DNA of 64,000 bases, from contig NZ_DATFIP010000002.1 in NCBI RefSeq assembly GCF_035270045.1, positions 1 to 64,000 of the forward strand, in the 5' to 3' direction. The position numbers were made by a program, and so were the translations under genes. The notes under the pieces are model-generated. The model saw nothing but the letters and a program-made list of their open reading frames with translations, was not told the origin of the DNA and made no database searches. The stretch comes from Salibaculum sp035270045 (GTDB lineage: Bacteria > Pseudomonadota > Alphaproteobacteria > Rhodobacterales > Rhodobacteraceae). This document shows positions 33,038 through 41,889 of the stretch, in pieces. Position 1 is the stretch's first letter. Every line of letters starts with the position of its first letter.

Positions 33038-34093
33038 ATGCCCGAGGATTACACCACACTCGCTGCCCTGCTGGCCCATGGCTATGACGATGTCATCGAC
33101 GTCCGGTCCCCGGCCGAGTTCGCCGAGGATCACGTCCCCGGTGCCATCAACCTGCCCGCCCTGTCGAACGAAGAACGCGCGCGGGTCGGCACGATCTACA
33201 CGCAAGTGGCGCCTTTCGAAGCGCGCAAGACCGGCGCGGCGCTGGTAGCACGCAACGTGGCACAGCATCTGGAGACCGAACTCGCCGACCGCGATGGTGC
33301 CTGGCAGCCGCTGGTCTATTGTTGGCGCGGCGGACAACGGTCGGGCTCGGTCGCGACCATCCTGCGGGCCGTGGGCTGGCGGACCGAGACCGTTTCGGGC
33401 GGCTATCAGACCTACCGCAGGCTCGTCCACGCTATGCTCTACGATGTGCCTTTGACGCATCGGGTCATCCTGCTGGACGGCTACACCGGCACGGCCAAGA
33501 CGGACCTGCTGCACCGCTTGCGGGGTCTCGGCGTCCAGGTTCTGGACCTTGAGGGGCTGGCGGGGCATCGGGGCTCCATCCTCGGTGGGACGGCCGCCGA
33601 CCAGCCCAGCCAGAAAGCCTTTGAAAGTGCGCTCGCCTGCCGCCTTTTGGATCTCGACCCGGGCCGGCCGGTCGTGTTGGAAGCCGAAAGCAGCAAGATC
33701 GGCGACCGCATCATCCCGCCCATCCTTTGGGCGGCCATGAAGGACGCCCCCCGGATCGTGATCGATGCCCCGCTTGCGGCGCGCGCCGCTTACCTGGTCG
33801 AGGCCTACGCGGACATCATAGCCCGGAAGAATGATCTGGAAGACCGCCTGAGGGTCCTGACGCGCCATCGCGGCCGGGCGGTGGTGGACGGTTGGCTAGC
33901 CCTGCTGGAGGCAGGGAACCACGCGGGTCTTGCCCGCGCGCTGATGCAGGACCACTACGATCCCAGCTACGCCAAGTCGCGCGCGGCGCGCGCCCATCCC
34001 GTGCTGGCCGAGGTCGAGGCCCAGAGCCTGACATCAACCGACCGCGATGCGCTCGCCGCGCGGATCGCCGAGGCCGTCAAGTCTGCAGGCTGA
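33038..34093 (+). CDS. selU: tRNA 2-selenouridine synthase
   Basis: SelU (MnmH) replaces the sulfur of 2-thiouridine at the wobble position of some tRNAs with selenium, through a geranylated intermediate. The N-terminal rhodanese domain (about 1-125) shows VIDVRSPAEFAEDHVPGA and the active Cys in LVYCWRGGQRSGS. The C-terminal P-loop domain begins LDGYTGTAKTDLL. The Walker A motif reads GYTGTAKT, with Ala where the usual Gly precedes Lys. The gene is convergent with selD, its selenophosphate supplier, overlapping by 17 bases. Confidence 0.93.
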   Translation: MPEDYTTLAALLAHGYDDVIDVRSPAEFAEDHVPGAINLPALSNEERARVGTIYTQVAPFEARKTGAALVARNVAQHLETELADRDGAWQPLVYCWRGGQRSGSVATILRAVGWRTETVSGGYQTYRRLVHAMLYDVPLTHRVILLDGYTGTAKTDLLHRLRGLGVQVLDLEGLAGHRGSILGGTAADQPSQKAFESALACRLLDLDPGRPVVLEAESSKIGDRIIPPILWAAMKDAPRIVIDAPLAARAAYLVEAYADIIARKNDLEDRLRVLTRHRGRAVVDGWLALLEAGNHAGLARALMQDHYDPSYAKSRAARAHPVLAEVEAQSLTSTDRDALAARIAEAVKSAG

Positions 34094-36233
34094 TGCTGTC
34101 GCCCCCGGTCATCCGGCCGATCACGCTGGCAGGATAGCCCGCAGCGCAGAGGGCGGCGCATGTGTCCTCGGCCACTTCCCCGGCAACGGCAGCCAGCAGG
34201 CCGCCGCAGGTCTGCGGATCAAACAGCAGGGCCTTCAGCGCACCTTCAGGCCCTTTCACCGGCAAGGAATAGGCAACATTGTCGGCAAAGAGAGTCGAGC
34301 GAACCCCGTCCCCGGCCAATTCCAGCGCGCCGGGCAGGACAGGCACCTCGTGCAGCACCGCACCGGTCCCCGAGGCACGGCAGATCGCCGAAAGGTGCCC
34401 AGCCAGCCCGAAGCCAGTCACATCCGTCATGGCATGGGCGCAGCGGAGCAGCCGCGACGCCTCGCCCTGCCCCTGGATCATCGTCTCCAAGCAGCTCAGC
34501 ACATCCGCGCCGCGTGCCTGACCGCGCATGTCTGCCGCAAGGATAGTGCCGGAACCGATGGGCTTGGTCAGGATCAGCGCGTCGCCCGGTCGCGCGCCGC
34601 GCACCGTGATCGGCGCGGCTTCGGCCAGCCCGGTGACGGTAAAGCCGATCGTCAGCTCGGCCCCTTGGGTGGTGTGGCCGCCCACGATCACCGCCCCGGC
34701 CTGCACCATCACATCCGACGCGGCCGTCGTGATCTCGGCCAGGGTGCGAGCCTGCAGCCCGGGCACCATGCGTGGCAGGATCAGGCTGATGAGCGCCGAT
34801 TGCGGCGCTGCGCCCATCGCCCAGACATCGCCCAACGCATGAATGGCAGCGATCCGCGCCATCAGGGCCGGGTCCTCTGTCACCGCGCTCAGGTGATCGG
34901 TGCTGAGAACCTGCCGTGTGCCGCCCATGGACAGGACTGCGGCATCATCGCCGGGCAGGCTGACCACGTCGTCCCGTCCGGGAGGCGGCAGACCGTCCAG
35001 CGCGGTGTCCAGCGCACCGCCGCCCACCTTGGCCCCGCAGCCGGAACAGAGCGGCGCGCGCCCCATCGTCTCGGCCACGCCGCTAGCGGCGCGAGTGGGC
35101 GGCTCGGGCACCATGGCGGGCAGATCGCGGAACCGGCGCATGAATTGACGGTCGATCCGGTCCTTCCAGCGCCAGAGAATCCGCCCCCTCCGCGCCGTGC
35201 CCAGTTTCTCGGCCAGTGCCGTCTTGCCGCCCAGAGAGATCAGCTTGAGGTAATCCTTTTGTGGCCTGAACCGTCGCAAGGGGCGGCCCGACAAATGGGC
35301 AACCAGGTTGTGATGCAACACCGGCGCCTCGCGCACGGCGAAAACTCCGGCCTTGGGGCGCGGGTCGTAGGCCAGATGCGCACAATCCCCCACGGCGAAG
35401 ACATCGGGCGACGACGTCTGCAAGGTCGGCGTGACCGACAGATAGCCATGGTGGCAGTCCAGCCCTGTCTCGGCCAGCCAGCCCTGCGGCCGTGCTCCGG
35501 CCGCGCCCGTTGTGAAATGACTTTCGATCCGGCGACCGTCGGCCAGGTGGACGGCATCAAAGGTCACCTCGACGACATCGGCCCCTTCGACGGCGACGAC
35601 GCCCTGTTCACCCAACGCTGCCAGCAGCCGGTCACGTGCAGGCGGTGCGAATTCTTCCAGCACCTCGCCGCGATCGATCAGATGCACAGCCGCGTCCCGG
35701 TGACCACGTTCATTCAGCGCATGGGCCATGGCCATGGCAAGCTCGGCCCCCGCCACGCCACCACCGATCACGGCGACCTGCGGCGTGGAGGTCCCGGCGC
35801 GAAAAGCCTCCCATTGCGCGGCAAAACGGCCAAGCGGCTTGGCGGGGATGCCGTGTTCGGCGAAACCGGGCAGCATCGGCATTTCCGAGGTGATACCGAT
35901 ATCCACCGAGGCGACGTCATAGGCGATGTCGCCGCGTCCATCGACGGTGATGGTCCGGGCCCGGGGGTCCAGCCCGGTCGCGCGCCCGACGACGATCCTC
36001 GCCCCGGCGAAGCGGGCCAGTCGCACCAAGTCTATATCAAGGTCGTCACGCCCGTAGTGCCCGGCGACGAAGCCCGGAAGCATCCCCGAATAGGGCGCGG
36101 TGGGGCCCGGATTGATGACTGTCAGGCGCACCCCGGGCAGCGGTTCCATGCCCCATTCGCGCAGCACCAGCGCATGGGTGTGGCCGCCCCCGATCAATAC
36201 AAGGTCGCGTGTCAGTGGCACGGGCTTTTTCAT
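34077..36233 (-). CDS. selD: FAD oxidoreductase fused to selenide, water dikinase
   Basis: The 718-residue protein joins two enzymes. Residues about 10-380 are an Ndh-type FAD/NAD(P) oxidoreductase (LVLIGGGHTHALVL, VAVIGGGVAGAELAMAM, VFAVGDCAHL). Residues about 390-718 are SelD, which makes selenophosphate from selenide and ATP. The SelD active site reads CSGCGAKVG, with Cys399 and Lys402 matching the catalytic Cys and Lys of E. coli SelD, while the second Cys there is Ala. Other SelD motifs are DDAAVLSMG, MTDVTGFGLAGHL and DPQTCGGLL. With selU, this supports selenouridine in tRNA. No selenocysteine genes are seen in the window. Confidence 0.95.
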   Translation of the reverse strand: MKKPVPLTRDLVLIGGGHTHALVLREWGMEPLPGVRLTVINPGPTAPYSGMLPGFVAGHYGRDDLDIDLVRLARFAGARIVVGRATGLDPRARTITVDGRGDIAYDVASVDIGITSEMPMLPGFAEHGIPAKPLGRFAAQWEAFRAGTSTPQVAVIGGGVAGAELAMAMAHALNERGHRDAAVHLIDRGEVLEEFAPPARDRLLAALGEQGVVAVEGADVVEVTFDAVHLADGRRIESHFTTGAAGARPQGWLAETGLDCHHGYLSVTPTLQTSSPDVFAVGDCAHLAYDPRPKAGVFAVREAPVLHHNLVAHLSGRPLRRFRPQKDYLKLISLGGKTALAEKLGTARRGRILWRWKDRIDRQFMRRFRDLPAMVPEPPTRAASGVAETMGRAPLCSGCGAKVGGGALDTALDGLPPPGRDDVVSLPGDDAAVLSMGGTRQVLSTDHLSAVTEDPALMARIAAIHALGDVWAMGAAPQSALISLILPRMVPGLQARTLAEITTAASDVMVQAGAVIVGGHTTQGAELTIGFTVTGLAEAAPITVRGARPGDALILTKPIGSGTILAADMRGQARGADVLSCLETMIQGQGEASRLLRCAHAMTDVTGFGLAGHLSAICRASGTGAVLHEVPVLPGALELAGDGVRSTLFADNVAYSLPVKGPEGALKALLFDPQTCGGLLAAVAGEVAEDTCAALCAAGYPASVIGRMTGGDSISLQT

Positions 36234-36575
36234 GTGGGTTTCGTAATGAATTTCAGGTCAGGGGGAAAGGGCTTCCGGCCACCTGCGATCACGTTCGCGA
36301 TCCCTCGATTGCGCATGAACCTGGTGAAAATCCCAATCATTCGTCTGCGCCCGGGTTAGCTATTTGGCAACCCGCTGGGTGCAGAGTCCGGACTTGGGCG
36401 TGGTCGGCGGCGATCTCGGCGCCGCCGACCCAATTCCCCGAGACCCTCCGGGCCGATGTGGCCGGGCGGCATAATCAAAAGGGGGGTCGCCTAATCGTCG
36501 CGCCGTCCGGTATGGCCGGGAGCATGGCCTCTGTTCCCGGCCATATCGGACCGAAGCACACCCCGGATGCAACCC
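36234..36575. other. 342-base intergenic region with two long hairpins
   Basis: Between the selD start and the end of the next minus-strand gene no coding frame is convincing. Two perfect inverted repeats dominate. GGTCGGCGGCG (36402-36412) pairs with CGCCGCCGACC (36420-36430) around a 7-base loop. TATGGCCGGGA (36511-36521) pairs with TCCCGGCCATA (36535-36545) around 13 bases. Neither has a T-run. The first could end the upstream small-gene transcript, and either could lie in a long selD leader. Confidence 0.55.
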
Positions 36576-36854
36576 TCAGGTGTTCTTGCCACCGGCGGAC
36601 CGGGCGTCGTCTTCCACGGCGCCTCCCCGGTCTTTTCGACGCCCCCCGCGCAGCCAATCCCGCAGCGACTTGATGTCAAGCGCCGCAATGGCCATCCCCA
36701 GCGGGATCATCCAGAACCCGAGGATCGGCAGGAACCCGAAGATCCCGCCGACGATCAGCAACAGGCCCAGCACCAGTCGCAGGCCGGGCGGAACTCTCCT
36801 GCGCACCTTGACAAGGGACCGCTTCGCCCGGGCTTTCCAATGGTGGCGCATCAT
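36576..36854 (-). CDS. small membrane protein, unknown function
   Basis: The 92-residue protein has a basic N-terminus (MMRHHWKARAKRSLVKVRRR) and a hydrophobic pair around residues 27-58 (LVLGLLLIVGGIFGFLPIL, GFWMIPLGMAIAALDI). The tail is charged (RDWLRGGRRKDRGG). Its start overlaps the stop of the upstream kbl/tdh chimera (ACATGATG), so its translation depends on ribosomes finishing that chimera. Function unknown. Confidence 0.65.
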   Translation of the reverse strand: MMRHHWKARAKRSLVKVRRRVPPGLRLVLGLLLIVGGIFGFLPILGFWMIPLGMAIAALDIKSLRDWLRGGRRKDRGGAVEDDARSAGGKNT

Positions 36855-37543
36855 GTCCCGTCCAACATGACATTGCCCGGCTTTCCCGACAGCATGGCCC
36901 CGAACCCGTCGCGGAACCGGCCGACCGGTAAGCGATGGGTGATGATCGGCCGCACGTCCAGCCCGTTTTCCAGCCTGGCAATCATATTGTACCAGGTCTC
37001 GAAGACTGCCCGACTATAGACACCCTTCATGGTGATCGCCTTGGAGACGATCTCGGGCCAATCAATGGACGGCTTGCCCGGCGGGATGCCCGGCAGCGCG
37101 ATGCGCCCGCCCATGACCAATTCGCCGGGCAGCAAGTCAAAGCCCGCCCTTGTCAGCGCGTCACGCCACTGACGGGCATTTTCGAAAAGCTGCGCACGTC
37201 GGTTCTCGCCCTTTTCGACAAGCCCCGGTGCCATGATCCCGGCGGACACCACGGCAGGCGTCAGCAAGTTGAAAAACAGGTAGAGCCGCGCACGCTGGCG
37301 CTGCATATCAATCACCGGCCGCGATCCGGCGATGTAGCCGCCGATGGCCCCGTCCAGCGCCTTGCCAGGGGTGCCGTTCATGACATGCGCCCTGATCCCG
37401 GAGTGGTCGGTCATCCCCGGACCCTCTGGCCTCATGAAACCTGTCGCGTGGCAATCGTCGATCATCAGAAGCGCCTCGTAGCGATCAGTCAGCGCACGGA
37501 TCTCTGGCAGCCGGGTTTCTATATCGTCGAGGAATTCCGTCAT
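36851..37543 (-). pseudogene. kbl-tdh chimeric gene made by deletions
   Basis: The 230-residue frame starts at ATG 37543 after GGAGAA. Its first dozen residues (MTEFLDDIETRL) resemble the start of 2-amino-3-ketobutyrate CoA ligase (Kbl). It then jumps to the Kbl middle (DRYEALLMIDDCHATGF, with the PLP-Lys motif GTPGKALDGAIGGY) and runs to FDLLPGE. It then joins in frame to the C-terminus of threonine 3-dehydrogenase (VMGGRIALPGIPPGKP, GVYSRAVFETWYNMIA, MLSGKPGNVMLDG). Roughly half of Kbl and about three quarters of Tdh are missing, so neither enzyme can work. The open frame may be kept because the next gene's start overlaps its stop. Confidence 0.85.
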
Positions 37544-37688
37544 CGGGTGTTCTCCCTGCGGCGAGGCAAACACGTAAAAGCGGATTCTACCATGCCCGCG
37601 CCCGACAGACACGGCCCGGAACACCGCAACGTCAATGTTTGGCCCGATCTGCTTTCGCGGTAGCCTCAAATAGGCACAGAAGGGCCCC

Positions 37689-38543
37689 ATGACCGACGAT
37701 ATAGTTCTGCTTTCGGGCACCCGCACGGCCATCGGCACTTTTGGCGGCGATGCGCGCAGGAATCCTCGAAACCGTTCCCGCGATGAACGTGAACCGGCTG
37801 TGCGGGACCGGCGTTCAGGCGGTGGTTTCGGCGGCGCAGTCCCTGATGCTGGGAGATTCCGAATTCGCGGTGGCCGGCGGGGCCGAGTCCATGTCGCGCA
37901 GCCCCTTCATCATGCCTGACCAGCGCTGGAGCGCGAAGATGGGCGATGTGAAATCGCTCGACATGAAGCTGGAGGCGCTGACCTGCGCCTTCGGCAGCGG
38001 GCATATGGGCGTCACCGCGGAAAACGTGGCCCGCGAACACGGGATCAGCCGCGAGGCGCAGGATGCTCTTGCCCTGGAAAGCCAGCAGCGCGCGGCGAAA
38101 GCTGCCAAGGCAGACTACTTTATGCGCGAAATCACACCCGTGACAGTTACGGTCAAGCGGCAAGAGGTGGTTTTCGACACTGACGAGCATCCCAAGCCCA
38201 ACACGGCCGAGACACTGGCCGGGCTGCGCGCGGTTTTCGAAAAGGACGGCGCGGTGACGGCCGTGCGCACCCCGTTCGACCGAACGGGCCTGACGGCCGA
38301 GGATTTCGACGTGATCGAGTCGAGCGAAGCCTTTGCCGCGCAGGCGCTGACGGTTTCACAGGAGCTGTGTCTCGACCCAGCCAAGGTGAACCGCAACGGC
38401 GTGGCCATCCGGTTGGCGCCACAGGCGCTATCATCACGGTCAAAGCGCTGCATGAATTGGAACGGACCGGCGACCGCAAGGCGCTCATCACCTCGTGTAT
38501 CGGCGGCGGTCAGGGCATCCCCTTGGCCCTCGAACGCATCTAG
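37689..38543 (+). pseudogene. acetyl-CoA acetyltransferase (thiolase) pseudogene
   Basis: The remnant starts normally (MTDDIVLLSGTRTAIGTFGG). After about 20 codons it changes frame and resumes at AAMRAGILETVPAMNVNR, losing some 50-60 codons. The middle is well preserved with the active-site Cys (NRLCGTGVQAV) and ENVAREHGISREAQDAL. A second, in-frame deletion removes the GNASGINDGAAA region: the text runs AVTAVRTPFDRTGL. Finally about 13 bases are lost at the GHP His motif, shifting frame again. The end (GATGAIITVKALHELERTG, CIGGGQGIPLALERI) is readable in the third frame to a TAG at 38541. No active enzyme is possible. Confidence 0.88.
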
Positions 38544-39313
38544 CCTTCGGGCCAGTCCCGTACGAAGGCAGGTTTGTCGTCATCGCTCCGCTCGGGATCA
38601 TGGCGGTAGCCCCCGTAGTCGAACGCCCTTAGGTCTTGGGGGGCTTCGATCCGGTTCTCCATGATGAACCGTGCCATGGAACCGCGTGCCCGCTTGGCAT
38701 AGAAACTGACGATCTTCGTCTTGCCGCCCTTGTTTTCCAGGAACATCGGCGTGACCACACGCAGCCCCAGTGCGGACCGGTTGGCGGCGGTGAAATACTC
38801 GACACTGGCGCAGTTGACCAGGGTATCTGTGCCCTGTTCCTCGGCCTGCCGGGTCAAGGCCGTGGCAATCTCGTCGCCCCAGTAATCATAGAGGTTCTTG
38901 CCGCGCCTTGTCTTGAGACGGCTGCCCATTTCCAGCCGATGCGCCTGGATGGCGTCCAGAGGGCGCAACAGGCCGTAAAGGCCCGACAGGATGCGCAGAT
39001 GGGCCTGCGCATATCGCAGCGCGTCCTCTGACAGGGTCTTGGCCTCCAACCCTTGGTAGGTGTCTCCGTTGAAGGCGAAGACAGCAGGTTTCACCACGTC
39101 CTCGGTCGGCGCGTCCAGGAAGTCGCGATAGCGGTCGCGATTCAGGGTCGCGAGGCCGTCGGAAAGGTGCATCAGGGACTTCAGCTCCTCAAGCGGCAGA
39201 TTCCGGGCCGTCCGGGCCAGCCGGTTCGCCTCCTCTCGGAAGATCGGCTCGGTCGGCGTGTGGCCTACCGGATCCATGTCGAGGGCCTTGGCGGGGGACA
39301 GGACGGTCAGCAT
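38540..39313 (-). CDS. yaaA: peroxide stress protein YaaA
   Basis: The 257-residue protein is a full YaaA/UPF0246 member, with the N-terminal LTVLSPAKALDMD, LMHLSDGLATLNRDRY, FNGDTYQGLEAKTL, RILSGLYGLLRPLDAIQ and the basic C-terminal motif FYAKRARGSMARFI. In E. coli YaaA limits intracellular iron and DNA damage during peroxide stress. The stop overlaps the end of the thiolase remnant by four bases tail-to-tail. Confidence 0.95.
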   Translation of the reverse strand: MLTVLSPAKALDMDPVGHTPTEPIFREEANRLARTARNLPLEELKSLMHLSDGLATLNRDRYRDFLDAPTEDVVKPAVFAFNGDTYQGLEAKTLSEDALRYAQAHLRILSGLYGLLRPLDAIQAHRLEMGSRLKTRRGKNLYDYWGDEIATALTRQAEEQGTDTLVNCASVEYFTAANRSALGLRVVTPMFLENKGGKTKIVSFYAKRARGSMARFIMENRIEAPQDLRAFDYGGYRHDPERSDDDKPAFVRDWPEG

Positions 39314-39381
39314 TGAAACCTCTTGTTCATCAACTTGGTGCTAAGGATATGTCGCGTGCTGCAAATGGCCAGTCAAACCGC

Positions 39382-41415
39382 TCAGGCATCGGTGATCACG
39401 TCCAGGAAAGCCGCGCCGAAACGGTCGGCGTAACGATCGCCCAGTAGACGCGCCATGGCGCTTTCATCGCGCGGTTTCTGGCGTGCGACACGGGCCAGCA
39501 AGGAGGCGGAACAGGACATCGGCTTGTCGGTGCCATCGGGGCCGCGGGACAGATCGGCCTGAACCTCCAGCAAACGGTCATAGAGCGTGCCCTCGTCGCG
39601 ACCCGCCAGCTTGGCACGGGCGGGGTGCATGCCTTCGGCCTCGCCGTTGATGACCGCCAGGAATGCCGCACCGTAACTCTCCAGCTTCTTGGACCCGATA
39701 CCCGAAACCCGCGCCATGTCATCCAGCGTGCGCGGCCGTGTCTCGGCCATCTCGACCAGGGTGCGGTCGTTGAAGATGATGTAGGCAGGCACGCCCTGCG
39801 CCTCGGCAAGGGCCCGGCGCTTGGCCTTGAGCGCGGAAAGGAGCGGCGCATCCTCTTCGTTGACCATCGCCCGGACCTTGGGGCCGGTCTTGGCCGTCTT
39901 GATGGTGTCGCCACGCAGCTCGATTCTTTCCTCGTCGCGCAGGATGGGGCGGGCTCGATCCGTCATGCGCAGGGCGCCGTGGCGGTCGGGGTCGGGGCGC
40001 AGCAGGTCATGGCCCATCATCTGCCGGAATATCGCTTGCCACTGCTGGCGGGAATACTCGGTGCCCACGCCATAAGTCGGCAACCGGTCGTGCCCGCGCT
40101 GGCGGATCTTGTCGGTGTCGGACCCGAGCAGGATCTCGATCAGGTGCCCCGCGCCAAAGTTTTCACCGGTGCGCAGCGCCGCGGAAAGGGCCATGCGAAC
40201 AGGCGTTGTTCCGTCAAAGACCTCGGCGGGTTTGTCGCAAAGGTCGCAATTGCCACAGGGCGCGGCCTCTTCCCCGAAATAGGACAGAAGGGTCTGGCGG
40301 CGGCAACTCAACGCCTCGGCCAGTCCAAGCAGCGCGTTCAGCCTGCCATGATCGGCGGCACGGCGTTCGGGCGGGGCCAGCCCCTCGTCAATCTGCTGGC
40401 GGCGAAAGCCGATATCCTGCGGACCAAAAAGGGTTAGCGTCTCGGCCGGCGCCCCATCGCGGCCAGCGCGGCCGATTTCCTGGTAATAGGCCTCGATCGA
40501 CTTGGGCAGGTCCACATGGGCGACCCAGCGTATATCCGGCTTGTCGATCCCCATTCCGAAGGCCACCGTCGCGCAGACGATCAACCCGTCGTCCTGCTGG
40601 AAGCGTCGCTCGATGGCGCGGCGGTCCTCGGCCTCCATCCCGCCGTGGTAGTGGCAGGCGTTGTGTCCGTCCTCGCGCAGAGCGGCGGCCAGCGTTTCGG
40701 TCTTGGCGCGGGTGCCACAATAGGCGATGCCCGACTGTCCCTTTCGGGCCGCGGCAAAGGCCATGACCTGTCGGCGCGGTTGGTCCTTGACGGCAAAGGC
40801 GAGGTGGATATTCGGGCGGTCGAAGCCACGCAGAAAGGTCTGCGGTGACTGCCCATCGAACAGCTTCTCGACGATCTCGGCGCGGGTTTCGGCATCGGCC
40901 GTCGCGGTGAAGGCGGCCAGCGGCACGTCCAGCGCCCGGCGCAGGTCACCGATGCGCAGGTAGTCGGGGCGGAAATCGTGGCCCCATTGGCTGACGCAAT
41001 GCGCCTCGTCCACGGCGATCAGGGTTACACCGGCCTGTTTCAGCATCCGTTGCGCCCCGCCCGAGGCCAGTCGTTCGGGCGCCATGTAGAGCAGCTTGCA
41101 ACTGCCATCCTGAAGCGCGCGGAAGGCGGCGTCGGTCTCATCCTCGGTATTGCCAGAGGTCAGCGCATGGGCGGGAACACCCGCCTCTTGCAACCCGCGC
41201 ACCTGGTCGCGCATCAGGGCGATCAGCGGCGAGATCACCACAGCCACCCCGTCGCGCACCAGCGCGGGCAATTGGAAACACAGCGACTTGCCCCCGCCGG
41301 TGGGCATGATTGCCAAGGTATTGCGGCCCGCGGCAACGGCTTCGACGATTTCCTGCTGACCGGGGCGGAAAGCATCGAAACCAAAAACGTCGCGTAGCAG
41401 CGTGGCAGCGCTCAT
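39382..41415 (-). CDS. recQ: ATP-dependent DNA helicase RecQ
   Basis: RecQ is a 3'-to-5' helicase acting in recombination and stalled-fork processing. The 677-residue protein shows motif 0 (FGFDAFRPGQQEIV), Walker A (MPTGGGKSLCFQLP), the DEAH box with aromatic loop (VDEAHCVSQWGHDFRPDY), motif VI (QEIGRAGRDG), the zinc-binding CGNCDLC, a winged-helix region and an HRDC domain (about 520-600, VPAYIIFNDRTLVEMAE). Length and order are those of bacterial RecQ. Confidence 0.96.
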   Translation of the reverse strand: MSAATLLRDVFGFDAFRPGQQEIVEAVAAGRNTLAIMPTGGGKSLCFQLPALVRDGVAVVISPLIALMRDQVRGLQEAGVPAHALTSGNTEDETDAAFRALQDGSCKLLYMAPERLASGGAQRMLKQAGVTLIAVDEAHCVSQWGHDFRPDYLRIGDLRRALDVPLAAFTATADAETRAEIVEKLFDGQSPQTFLRGFDRPNIHLAFAVKDQPRRQVMAFAAARKGQSGIAYCGTRAKTETLAAALREDGHNACHYHGGMEAEDRRAIERRFQQDDGLIVCATVAFGMGIDKPDIRWVAHVDLPKSIEAYYQEIGRAGRDGAPAETLTLFGPQDIGFRRQQIDEGLAPPERRAADHGRLNALLGLAEALSCRRQTLLSYFGEEAAPCGNCDLCDKPAEVFDGTTPVRMALSAALRTGENFGAGHLIEILLGSDTDKIRQRGHDRLPTYGVGTEYSRQQWQAIFRQMMGHDLLRPDPDRHGALRMTDRARPILRDEERIELRGDTIKTAKTGPKVRAMVNEEDAPLLSALKAKRRALAEAQGVPAYIIFNDRTLVEMAETRPRTLDDMARVSGIGSKKLESYGAAFLAVINGEAEGMHPARAKLAGRDEGTLYDRLLEVQADLSRGPDGTDKPMSCSASLLARVARQKPRDESAMARLLGDRYADRFGAAFLDVITDA

Positions 41416-41500
41416 TCAGGGACCTGTCTGTTACCGAGGTGCGATACAGGACAAATCCCATAGCCCGATTCGGGGGGCAAGACCCCCGGAGCGATCCCGC

Positions 41501-41767
41501 TCAGATAATCAGGATGCGCAGGATCTCGACACCGATCAGGGCCACCAATGGCGACAGGTCGATCCCGGCCATTGACGGGAGAACGCTGCGGATCGGGGCG
41601 TATATCGGCTCCATCAGGCGGTTCAGGCCGGACCAGACCTGGTAGACGAAGGGCTGGCGGATGTTGAGCACCTGGAAATTGATCAGCCAGCTCATGATGA
41701 AATGCACGATAATGAAGAAACGCACGACGCCGATGAGCAAGAGCGCGATCTGCTGAAAATCATTCAT
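41501..41767 (-). CDS. YggT-family membrane protein
   Basis: The 88-residue protein has two hydrophobic segments (ALLLIGVVRFFIIVHFIMSW and LSPLVALIGVEILRILII) around the YggT signature FVYQVWSGLNRLMEPIYAPI. The role is unclear; relatives link to osmotic tolerance or cell-division proteins. The start at 41767 is chosen because the upstream 49 codons are not membrane-like or family-like. It is divergent from the thioesterase gene. Confidence 0.9.
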   Translation of the reverse strand: MNDFQQIALLLIGVVRFFIIVHFIMSWLINFQVLNIRQPFVYQVWSGLNRLMEPIYAPIRSVLPSMAGIDLSPLVALIGVEILRILII

Positions 41768-41889
41768 GGTCTGGTCCTTTCGTTCACCGACAAGTAGGCA
41801 CCGGACGGCACGGGGGCAATCCCCGAGTCGCCCGAAATCACGCTGCGTCACCCTTGACGCTGTGGGCCCCATGCAAGGTAAGTCACACC

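Noticed and set aside
34047..36359. A very long plus-strand open frame antisense to the selD fusion
   Set aside because: It mirrors selD codons in a GC-rich sequence, has no domain, ribosome-binding site or family-like segment, and selD itself is unmistakable.
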